In this document: positions 1-5,266 of the stretch, piece by piece
How the letters are laid out: the number at the start of each line of letters is the position of its first letter
Numbering within the stretch: the first letter of the stretch is position 1
Origin: an uncultured Collinsella sp.
GTDB lineage: Bacteria > Actinomycetota > Coriobacteriia > Coriobacteriales > Coriobacteriaceae
Reading direction: 5' to 3'
Length of the DNA stretch: 5,266 bases
Assembly (NCBI GenBank): GCA_902475825.1
Contig: CABSBA010000125.1
Location: forward strand, 1 to 5,266
Position numbers and translations under genes: made by a program
The notes under the pieces: generated by a model
Told to the model about the DNA's origin: nothing
The model's input: only the letters and a program-made list of their open reading frames with translations
Databases searched by the model: none

Positions 1-893
1 TCGACCGTAAAGCAATCGGGCTTGGAGACGTCATGCAAAAACGATGCCCACATTAAGCTCGGCGAAGGCTCCACGCCGTCACACAGCGCCAGCTCCCCCG
101 CCACCGTCAACACGCGAGCGATATGCTCGTAGACATTAAAGGCATGGTAGACGCTGCGCTGGTCAAACCCACGAGCAGGCGAAAGTTCGGGCACGGCGGC
201 ACAAATAAGCTCGGGATAGCGCAGCATCGCGTCTCCCCCGTGACCGGTCGAAAGAATGCCTTCGAGCTCAATGCCCACGCGCTCGCGTGCCACGGCATCG
301 AGCAGCGATGAGCATTCGGCAAGCGCCTGTTTGGTCTTAGGCTCGATCATAAAATCCAAACGACAGGCAAAACGCACGGCACGCAGCATGCGAAGCGCAT
401 CCTCATTAAAGCGACGCTTGGGATCCCCGACGGCACGGATCAACTTACGCTCCAGGTCACCCTGGCCATCGTACCGGTCGACAAGACCGCGCTGCGGATG
501 CCAAGCCATAGCGTTAACGGTAAAGTCACGACGCGCCAGATCGTCCTCAAGCGAGGCCGCACGCTGCACACTCTGGGGATGGCGACCATCAGTGTAAAAG
601 CCGTCCAAACGATACGTCGTGACTTCGATGCGCTCATCGTCACAGATGGCGGTGATGCCGCCAAATTTAATGCCCGACTCAACTACCGCAATGTCAGCGG
701 CCTCGAGTGCCGCCTTGGACTCCTGCCACAGGCCGCTGCAGCACATATCAACATCGTGGCTGGGGCGTCCCATCAATGCGTCACGTACCCAACCGCCCAC
801 GAACCAGGCCTCAAGACCGGCTGCCTCAAGCGCATATAGCACACGCAGGGAGGCGTCTGAGGGCTGCGTACCGTTGAGCGAAACATTGCACAT
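1..893 (-). CDS. cca: CCA tRNA nucleotidyltransferase with HD domain, 3' end cut by window edge
   Basis: Adds or repairs the 3'-terminal CCA of tRNAs in the cytoplasm, using CTP and ATP. 297 residues are visible; the C-terminus lies beyond the left edge. The class II nucleotidyltransferase head is clear: FVGGWVRDAL at 31-40, then the metal-binding pair D47 and D49 in HDVDM, and RRDFTVNAMA at 121-130. The following NEDALRMLRAVRF at 163-175 is the conserved EDxxR nucleotide-recognition region. An HD-domain start is visible with H250 and LHDVSKP at 286-292. The ATG at 893 is chosen because AAGGAGG (902-908) lies 8 bases upstream. The gene sits behind the terminator of the preceding kinase gene, so it probably has its own promoter in 909-1030, where I found no convincing one. 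Unlike ptsI it uses TTA, CTA and TCA codons. Bacterial poly(A) polymerase shares this fold, so CCA addition is by family likelihood, but I am confident. Confidence 0.93.
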   Translation of the reverse strand, partial: MCNVSLNGTQPSDASLRVLYALEAAGLEAWFVGGWVRDALMGRPSHDVDMCCSGLWQESKAALEAADIAVVESGIKFGGITAICDDERIEVTTYRLDGFYTDGRHPQSVQRAASLEDDLARRDFTVNAMAWHPQRGLVDRYDGQGDLERKLIRAVGDPKRRFNEDALRMLRAVRFACRLDFMIEPKTKQALAECSSLLDAVARERVGIELEGILSTGHGGDAMLRYPELICAAVPELSPARGFDQRSVYHAFNVYEHIARVLTVAGELALCDGVEPSPSLMWASFLHDVSKPDCFTV

Positions 894-1030
894 ACCTATG
901 GCCTCCTTCGCCTGCAAGCGTTAATCGATGGTTCTCAAGAAGTCTAACAAGAAACGGGCATGCGCGCACATGCAATCGTATCGTCAATTCGAACGAACGA
1001 GACAGCAGACACCACATGCGGCCAGAACGC

Positions 1031-1065
1031 AAAAACACCCGCCTTGGGAATCCAAAGCGGGTGTT
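1031..1065 (-). terminator. Rho-independent terminator after the downstream PfkB kinase gene
   Basis: A 9-base perfect inverted repeat (AACACCCGC at 1034-1042 with GCGGGTGTT at 1057-1065) has an inner 4-base stem (TTGG 1044-1047 with CCAA 1052-1055). Read on the minus strand, the stem runs into five T residues. It lies 22 bases past the kinase stop codon. There is no T tract on the plus strand, so it works for leftward transcription only. Confidence 0.9.
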
Positions 1066-1087
1066 CGGCAACGATGTATCGATGCGG

Positions 1088-2020
1088 CTAGCAGACCTGG
1101 CGAACCTCGATGTGCTTCTTATATTCGTCCACCTTGGCAAAATCGCCCAAACCAGGGCACTCAACCACGTTGGCGCCGGTAGCCATTGAGAGGCGCAGTG
1201 CGTCCTCGACGCGCTCGGGAGCGTCGTGCCACACGGACAGGAAGGCGGCAAGCGAGGAATCACCGGCGCAGACCGTCGACAGCAGCTTGACCTCAAAGGT
1301 GCGGTTGGCAAACCAGATGTGCTCGCCGTTGGAGAAGTACGCGCCGTCGCCACCAAGGGTCAGCAGCACGTTCTTAGCGCCCTTGGCGTGCAGCTCGGTC
1401 ATCGCACCCTTAACGGACTCGTCGTCGCCACCGCTCACCTTAATGCCAAAGATGTCGAGCAGCTCGTCGTCGTTGGGCTTAATGAGCAGCGGCTCCATAG
1501 CAATGAGGTCGGCCAGCTGATGGCTCGAGATATCGAGCACGAACTCGGCGCCCTTCGCCTTAACACGGCGAAGTACCTCGGCCAGGAAACCCTCGGAGGT
1601 GTTGGGGGGCAGCGAGCCGCTAATGACCAGGCAGGTCATGTCCTCGAGCGAATCAATGAGCTCAAACATCTCCTGCTCGTTGGCAGCATTGATGGCAGCG
1701 CCTGCATTGACCATGTTGTACTCGGTGTCGGGACCGGCGTTGAGGAAGACATTGACGCGCGTGATGCCGTCGGTCCACACGGGCTTGACGGGCACGCCCA
1801 GGGCCTCGGCGCCCTTGACGATAAACTCGCCCGAGAACCCGGCAAAAAAGCCCAGGATCGTGGTGTCGACGCCGTAGTGATCGAGGGTGAACGAGACGTT
1901 AAGACCCTTGCCGTTGGGCGTATAGACCGCGTTGCGCGTGCGGGTGACGGTGTTGGCGGAAAGACCGTCGCAGGCAATGTTGTAGTCAATGGCGGGATTT
2001 GCAGTGAGCGTGTAAATCAT
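1088..2020 (-). CDS. PfkB-family sugar-phosphate kinase, 1-phosphofructokinase-like (second copy)
   Basis: Predicted cytoplasmic kinase that phosphorylates a hexose monophosphate with ATP, most like 1-phosphofructokinase (FruK) or tagatose-6-phosphate kinase (LacC). It has 310 residues, the usual length. In order: TLTANPAID at 4-12, substrate loop NGKGLNVS at 36-43, DGITRVN at 84-90, SGSLPP at 134-139, IKPNDDE at 180-186, nucleotide motif TLGGDGA at 221-227, and anion hole/catalytic base CAGD at 251-254 (D254). The Cys in CAGD replaces the Gly usual for the family. The reading frame stays open upstream to 2323, but that stretch crosses a terminator and the end of the neighbouring gene. ATG at 2020 is chosen because the protein start matches its paralog (M-x-Y-T-L-T-A-N-P-A) and AAAGGA (2027-2032) is well placed. 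A likely own promoter and a terminator make it a separate unit. True substrate not provable here. Confidence 0.9.
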   Translation of the reverse strand: MIYTLTANPAIDYNIACDGLSANTVTRTRNAVYTPNGKGLNVSFTLDHYGVDTTILGFFAGFSGEFIVKGAEALGVPVKPVWTDGITRVNVFLNAGPDTEYNMVNAGAAINAANEQEMFELIDSLEDMTCLVISGSLPPNTSEGFLAEVLRRVKAKGAEFVLDISSHQLADLIAMEPLLIKPNDDELLDIFGIKVSGGDDESVKGAMTELHAKGAKNVLLTLGGDGAYFSNGEHIWFANRTFEVKLLSTVCAGDSSLAAFLSVWHDAPERVEDALRLSMATGANVVECPGLGDFAKVDEYKKHIEVRQVC

Positions 2021-2054
2021 GTAAGTTCCTTTCACAAGGCAACGTGTTAATGAA

Positions 2055-2083
2055 AGTATATTCCACGCTTCGGGAAAAGACCA
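2055..2083 (-). promoter_or_regulatory. Probable promoter of the downstream PfkB kinase gene
   Basis: On the minus strand TATACT (2055-2060) matches five of six bases of the -10 consensus. At 17-base spacing, TGGTCT (2078-2083) is a poor -35 (three of six). A start near 2048 would give a leader of about 28 bases carrying the Shine-Dalgarno site. The position, downstream of the preceding gene's terminator, supports it. The weak -35 leaves room for activator dependence, which is inference. Confidence 0.5.
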
Positions 2084-2135
2084 TAGCAACTCGGCGAACG
2101 GTGTAGAACGCGTGCAGGGCGGCGGGATGACGGGC

Positions 2136-2161
2136 AAAAAGAAACAGGGTCCTTGTCCTGT
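2136..2161 (-). terminator. Possible second, weak terminator or attenuator hairpin
   Basis: On the minus strand a 5-base stem (ACAGG with CCTGT, arms at 2157-2161 and 2144-2148, loop of 8) is followed at once by TTTCTTTTT. It lies about 20 bases past the strong terminator of the upstream kinase gene. The stem is short, so it may only be a backup, or no terminator at all. Confidence 0.3.
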
Positions 2162-2179
2162 CGCTCGCCCACAATATAC

Positions 2180-2213
2180 AAAAATGACGCCCCAGCCAAA
2201 ACCGGGGCGCCAT
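2180..2213 (-). terminator. Rho-independent terminator after the upstream PfkB kinase gene
   Basis: On the minus strand a 10-pair stem (ATGGCGCCCC with GGGGCGTCAT, one G-U pair, loop of 10) has its 3' arm merging into a run of five T residues (2180-2184). It starts 24 bases past the stop codon. It separates the two kinase genes into different transcripts, at least in part. Confidence 0.88.
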
Positions 2214-2237
2214 ACACGCGAAAATAATGTGTTTAGC

Positions 2238-3170
2238 TTACTTACGGTCGAGCTTGCGGACAGCAACGCGCTTGCTGTACTCATCGACGTGACCGAAGTC
2301 GCCAATGCCCACGGACTCGGCAACGTTGGCGCCGGTGGCCATAGCGAGCTTCATGGCCTCCTCGACGTTGTCGCGATCCCTGTACCACTTGTGCAGGAAC
2401 GCAGCGAGGGTGCAGTCGCCGGCGCAGACGGAAGAGACCAGCTTGATGTTGAACTCACGCTTGGCGTACCAGATATCCTCGCCGTTGGAGAAGTAAGCGT
2501 CGCCGCGGCTACCACGGGTGAGCAGCACGTTCTGAACGCCGGCGTCGTGGGCGAGCTTCATGGCAACGCGGACCTCATCGTCGGTGTCGACCGGCACGCC
2601 GAAGATGGCCTTCATCTCGTGATGGTTCGGCTTAATGAGCAGCGGCTTCTTGTGAGCGAGCTCCTTGAGCTTGTCGGAGGACAGGTCCAGGACGACGTCG
2701 GCGCCACGAGCCTGAGCGTGCTCCATGACCTTAGCCAGGAAGTCAGGAGTAGCTTTGGGAGGCACGGAGCCGGAAACGATCAGGCACTCGAGATCGCCCG
2801 CGGTGTCCAGGATGTTGTAGAGCTCCTCCTGGTGCTGCGGCGTAATCGGGGCGCCGGGGTTAAGGATGCCGTACTCGTGCTGGCCATCGTTGACGTAGGT
2901 GTTGATACGCGTGATGCCATCGGTCCAGACCGGGCGGCACAGGCAACCCAGGTTCATGACCTCCTCGACGATAAACTTGCCCGTGAATCCGGCGAAGAAG
3001 CCGAGCGCGACGGTGTCGACGCCCATCTTCTTAAAGGCGAAGGACACGTCGAGGCCCTTGCCGTTAGCCGTGTAGCTGGCCGAGCCGGTGCGGACGTTCT
3101 CGTCGGGCTCGAGCGGAGAGCTCGAAACCGTCATGTCGACAGCCGGGTTAGCGGTTAGCGTGTAGAACAT
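2238..3170 (-). CDS. PfkB-family sugar-phosphate kinase, divergent 1-phosphofructokinase-like (first copy)
   Basis: Cytoplasmic PfkB/ribokinase-fold kinase of 310 residues, homologous along its whole length to the next gene downstream; by eye about half the residues match. Family landmarks: TLTANPAVD at 4-12, DGITRIN at 84-90, SGSVPP at 133-138, IKPNHHE at 179-185, and CAGD at 249-252 with catalytic-base candidate D252. Three conserved sites depart from the family. The substrate loop reads NGKGLD (36-41), with Asp41 where Asn is usual. The nucleotide motif usually GGDGA reads GSRGDA (220-225), one residue longer. CAGD replaces GAGD. ATG at 3170 is supported by AGGGGG just upstream (around 3179-3184) and by alignment with the paralog. 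It follows ptsI by 74 bases with no T-tract terminator between, so read-through from ptsI is likely. A sugar-phosphate kinase role is likely; fructose 1-phosphate as substrate is a guess. Confidence 0.9.
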   Translation of the reverse strand: MFYTLTANPAVDMTVSSSPLEPDENVRTGSASYTANGKGLDVSFAFKKMGVDTVALGFFAGFTGKFIVEEVMNLGCLCRPVWTDGITRINTYVNDGQHEYGILNPGAPITPQHQEELYNILDTAGDLECLIVSGSVPPKATPDFLAKVMEHAQARGADVVLDLSSDKLKELAHKKPLLIKPNHHEMKAIFGVPVDTDDEVRVAMKLAHDAGVQNVLLTRGSRGDAYFSNGEDIWYAKREFNIKLVSSVCAGDCTLAAFLHKWYRDRDNVEEAMKLAMATGANVAESVGIGDFGHVDEYSKRVAVRKLDRK

Positions 3171-3197
3171 TTACAGTACCCCCTGTATATGTGAGGG

Positions 3198-3227
3198 CCG
3201 CGTGGCCGGCCCATTCCAACCACGCGG
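3198..3227 (-). other. Intercistronic hairpin between ptsI and the kinase gene, no T tract
   Basis: An 8-base perfect inverted repeat (CCGCGTGG at 3198-3205, CCACGCGG at 3220-3227) with a 14-base loop. Read on the minus strand it is followed by CCCTCACATATAC rather than T residues, so it is not a standard intrinsic terminator. Its place, 13 bases above the kinase Shine-Dalgarno site and 18 bases below the ptsI stop, suits an RNA processing or 3'-end stabilising element. Confidence 0.6.
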
Positions 3228-3244
3228 TTACCTCTGATACCAAA

Positions 3245-4948
3245 TTAGCGAGCTGCGGACTCGAGCAGCGCCTTGACCTCGGCGGCAGTGTTGCAGGCGA
3301 GTGCCTTCTCGGCGAGCTCGTCGCACTCGGCCTTGGTCCACTGGCTGATGGTCTTGCGGGCGCGCAGGATCGACGGAGCGCTCATCGAGAACTCCTCCAG
3401 GCCCCAGCTGATCAGCAGCGGCTCAAGCAGCGGATCGGCAGCGGCCTCGCCGCACATACCGACCATGATGCCGGCCTTCACGCCGCTCTCGATGATGTTC
3501 TTGAGCGAGCGGAGCACGGCGGGATAGTATACCTGGTACAGGTTGGAGATGGTGTCGTTGCCACGGTCGGCGCACATGGTGTAGCCGATCAGGTCGTTGG
3601 TGCCGATGGAGAAGAAGTCGGCGACCTCGGCCAGGCGGTCAGCGAGCAGCGAAGCGGCAGGCGTCTCGACCATGATGCCGACCTCGATGTTCTCGTTGAA
3701 CTTGCGACCCTCTTCGGTCAGCTCGGCCTTGCACTGCTCGACGAGTTCCTTGACAGCCAAAACCTCCTCGACGCAGGTGACGAGCGGGATCATGATCTTG
3801 ACGTCACCGAAGGCGCTGGCGCGCAGCAGGGCGCGGAGCTGGACCTTGTACTGGTCGGGATTGGCCAGGCAGTAACGCACGGCGCGGAAGCCCATGAAGG
3901 GGTTGTCTTCCTTGACCATGTGCAGGTACGGGATCTCCTTGTCGCCGCCCACATCAAGCGTACGAATGATGACCGGAGCGCCCTTGAGCGCGCTGGCGAC
4001 CTTGCGGTAGGCGTTGAACTGCTCCTCCTCGGAAGGAAGCTCAGCAGAGTCCATGAACAGGAACTCGGAGCGGAACAGACCGATAGCCTCGGCGTCGTGA
4101 TCGAGCGCGTTGGGCACGTCATCGGGGTTACCGATGTTGCAGGCAATGATCTTCTTGATGCCATCGGCAGTCACAGAAGGCTTGCCGCGGAAGGCCTCGA
4201 GGGCTGCCTTCTCGGCAGCGAAGGCCTCGGCCTTGGCGGTGTAGGCGGCGAGCGTCTCCTCGTCGGGATCGGCCTCGACGATGCCCTTGCCACCGTCGAC
4301 GACAACGGTCATGCCGTTGCGCAGTGCGGTGCAGCTGTTGGAAACCGAAAGGACAGCCGGGATCTCGAGGGCGCGCGCGATAATCGCGGAGTGCGACGTA
4401 CGGCCACCGGTCTCGGTGACGATACCGGCAACGTGGGCCTTATCGATCGTGGCGGTCATGGACGGCGTAAGGTCGTGCACGACAACGACGGTGTTCTCGG
4501 GCAGGACGGAAAGGTCGACGACCTCCTTGCCCAGCAGCTCGGCCAGAATACCGGTGCGGATGTCGGCGATGTCGGCCGCGCGCAGACGGAACATCTCGTC
4601 GTCCATGGACAGGAACATGTTCTCGAACATGGTCGAGGTGTCCATGAGCGCCTGCTCGGCGCAGGTGCCGCCGTCAATGGCGGCGTTGATGGCATCGGTC
4701 ATGCCCGGGTCCTGAGCCAGGACAATGTGTCCGCTCATGATCTCGGCCTCGGCCTCGCCCACCGTCTCCTTCATGTGGTCGGCCTGAGCCTGGGTCTTCT
4801 CGCAGAAGACCGAAAGAGCGGACTGATAGCGCTCCTTCTCTGCTGCCGAATCAGCAACCTCGTGCGGCTCAAACGTCAAGTCGGGATCGACGGCGACCAT
4901 GACGGTGCCGATACCGATGCCCTCGGAAGCGTTGACTCCCTGATACAT
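3245..4948 (-). CDS. ptsI: PTS Enzyme I (phosphoenolpyruvate-protein phosphotransferase)
   Basis: Cytoplasmic first enzyme of the sugar phosphotransferase system: it autophosphorylates from phosphoenolpyruvate and passes the phosphate to HPr. It has 567 residues, normal for the family. The N-terminal HPr-binding and phosphohistidine half contains GGRTSHSAIIAR at 181-192, with active-site His186. The C-terminal phosphoenolpyruvate-binding barrel has GLFRSEFLFMD at 290-300, RTLDVGGDK at 329-337, NPFMGFRAVR at 349-358, GIMVETPAAS at 424-433, DFFSIGTNDL at 444-453 and GMCGEAA at 497-503, with Cys499 as the usual acid/base. All key residues are present. The start is between ATG 4948 (Met-Tyr-Gln-Gly) and ATG 4954 two codons upstream; the frame is open to 5002 but family alignment rules that out. 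Codons TTA, CTA and TCA are absent, as expected of a highly expressed GC-rich gene. It lies downstream of ptsH but behind a terminator-like hairpin. Confidence 0.98.
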   Translation of the reverse strand: MYQGVNASEGIGIGTVMVAVDPDLTFEPHEVADSAAEKERYQSALSVFCEKTQAQADHMKETVGEAEAEIMSGHIVLAQDPGMTDAINAAIDGGTCAEQALMDTSTMFENMFLSMDDEMFRLRAADIADIRTGILAELLGKEVVDLSVLPENTVVVVHDLTPSMTATIDKAHVAGIVTETGGRTSHSAIIARALEIPAVLSVSNSCTALRNGMTVVVDGGKGIVEADPDEETLAAYTAKAEAFAAEKAALEAFRGKPSVTADGIKKIIACNIGNPDDVPNALDHDAEAIGLFRSEFLFMDSAELPSEEEQFNAYRKVASALKGAPVIIRTLDVGGDKEIPYLHMVKEDNPFMGFRAVRYCLANPDQYKVQLRALLRASAFGDVKIMIPLVTCVEEVLAVKELVEQCKAELTEEGRKFNENIEVGIMVETPAASLLADRLAEVADFFSIGTNDLIGYTMCADRGNDTISNLYQVYYPAVLRSLKNIIESGVKAGIMVGMCGEAAADPLLEPLLISWGLEEFSMSAPSILRARKTISQWTKAECDELAEKALACNTAAEVKALLESAAR

Positions 4949-4954
4949 TCCCAT

Positions 4955-4964
4955 TCCTCTCTCC
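4955..4964 (-). promoter_or_regulatory. Overlapping ribosome binding sites for two ptsI start codons
   Basis: The minus-strand leader contains GGAGAGAGGA directly before ATGGGAATG. GGAG lies 6 bases from the first ATG (4954), and AGGA lies 6 bases from the second (4948). I prefer 4948 because known Enzyme I proteins begin within a few residues of the G-x-x-A-S-x-G-I motif, but both starts are possible and differ by two residues. Confidence 0.5.
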
Positions 4965-4971
4965 GTGTCAT

Positions 4972-5002
4972 GTGATAAAGCGTTTTGCCATATCCATGAC
5001 AA
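4972..5002 (-). promoter_or_regulatory. Weak candidate promoter for ptsI
   Basis: On the minus strand TTGTCA (4997-5002) matches five of six -35 consensus bases. TATCAC (4972-4977) matches four of six of the -10 consensus, but the spacer of 19 is long. The -35 overlaps the end of the terminator T tract. If real, it would let ptsI be transcribed independently of ptsH with a very short leader. Confidence 0.25.
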
Positions 5003-5036
5003 AAGAGCGCAGCTACCTTAAAACAGGTCACTGCGC
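5001..5036 (-). terminator. Probable terminator or attenuator between ptsH and ptsI
   Basis: On the minus strand GCGCAG (5031-5036) pairs with CTGCGC (5007-5012). A further T-G pair, one mismatch and an inner 4-base stem (ACCT with AGGT) close a loop of 6. The 3' arm is followed by TCTTTT, a short imperfect T tract. It lies 45 bases past the ptsH stop codon. The modest tract suggests partial rather than complete termination. Confidence 0.7.
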
Positions 5037-5081
5037 CCCCAAATATGAACTTAGTTGTTCAACATGCGACCCGTTTGAGTT

Positions 5082-5266
5082 CTACTCGCCAAGACCGCTC
5101 TTGATGAGCTCGATGGCAGCAGCCAGAGCCTCGGCCTCGTCAGCGCCGTCGCACTTGACCTCGACCTCGGTGCCGCAGGGGATACCAGCAGCCATGAGGG
5201 CCATCGGGGACTTGCCGTTGACCTCCTTCTCGGGGGTGACGACCGTCACGTCGCAGGCGTACTTGC
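5082..5266 (-). CDS. ptsH: PTS phosphocarrier protein HPr, 5' end cut by window edge
   Basis: Small cytoplasmic protein that accepts phosphate from Enzyme I and hands it to sugar-specific Enzyme II proteins. The last 60 residues are visible, from KYACDV to KSGLGE. They align without gaps to the start of the Bacillus HPr regulatory region (KYDADV...VNLKS) and share its Gly-Leu-Gly-Glu end. About 27 N-terminal residues, including the phosphorylated His15, lie beyond the right edge. The regulatory serine equivalent to Ser46 is present in VNGKSPM (codon 5208-5210), where HPr kinase acts in Firmicutes. The next residue is Pro rather than the common Ile. Its neighbour downstream is ptsI, the expected partner, but with a 133-base gap and a terminator-like hairpin between them. 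The YACDVTVVTPEKEVNGK stretch and the context make the identification firm. Confidence 0.95.
   Translation of the reverse strand, partial: KYACDVTVVTPEKEVNGKSPMALMAAGIPCGTEVEVKCDGADEAEALAAAIELIKSGLGE

Noticed and set aside
958..985. Small inverted repeat GCATG/CATGC and a TTGACG -35-like site ahead of cca
   Set aside because: The arms are only five bases with no T tract, and no matching -10 lies at proper spacing from TTGACG; chance is a fair explanation.
826..1356. A 176-codon minus-strand frame spanning the gap before cca
   Set aside because: It overlaps the kinase, its terminator and the cca start in another frame and is rich in Arg, Ser and Pro, as shadow frames are; no motif seen.
1226..2050. 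A 274-codon plus-strand open frame opposite the second kinase gene
   Set aside because: Mirror-register shadow of the kinase with no family motif.
2021..2323. In-frame N-terminal extension of the second kinase by 101 residues
   Set aside because: It would be translated from the end of the neighbouring gene and across a strong terminator; the paralog and family length both place the start at 2020.
2112..3158. A 348-codon plus-strand open frame opposite the first kinase gene
   Set aside because: Same mirror register; it crosses the terminator, has no recognisable domain, and the minus-strand kinase explains the sequence.
3183..3190. TATAC-like -10 element just upstream of the first kinase gene
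   Set aside because: A start from it would fall downstream of the Shine-Dalgarno site and leave almost no leader, so it is unlikely to be the promoter.
3191..4975. A 594-codon plus-strand open frame opposite ptsI
   Set aside because: It is the codon-register mirror of ptsI, has the low-complexity Gly/Val/Leu/Asp make-up typical of antisense GC-rich frames, and ptsI is certain from its motifs.

Overview
The window reads as part of a high-GC, Gram-positive type chromosome. All five genes are on the minus strand and are transcribed right to left. Two PfkB-type sugar-phosphate kinases beside the general phosphotransferase (PTS) genes, the GC-rich codon use and the HD-domain CCA enzyme suggest an actinobacterium, perhaps of the Coriobacteriia (Collinsella-like). 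That assignment is inference from gene content and style, not from a marker gene.

In transcription order: the 3' two-thirds of ptsH (HPr) enters from the right edge (5082-5266). A gap of about 130 bases follows, holding a probable intrinsic terminator. Next is a complete ptsI (Enzyme I, about 3245-4948). After a 74-base gap with a hairpin that lacks a T tract comes a PfkB kinase (2238-3170), then a strong terminator. A second, homologous PfkB kinase (1088-2020) has its own probable promoter and its own terminator. Last is the CCA-adding tRNA nucleotidyltransferase gene (893 down to the left edge, incomplete). No intergenic stretch exceeds 220 bases. No RNA gene, insertion sequence or CRISPR array was seen.

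How the genes work together: Enzyme I takes phosphate from phosphoenolpyruvate and passes it to HPr, which feeds sugar-specific Enzyme II transporters (none in this window). The PfkB kinases most resemble 1-phosphofructokinase/tagatose-6-phosphate kinase. They would phosphorylate a PTS-imported sugar phosphate to a bisphosphate entering glycolysis. The cca gene is unrelated housekeeping for tRNA 3' ends.

This is mostly an ordinary metabolic region, and I see no convincing new system. The points worth a second look are the divergent tandem kinase pair (an unusual CAGD active-site motif in both, further changes at conserved positions in one), the terminator separating ptsH from ptsI, and the HPr Ser-Pro site.
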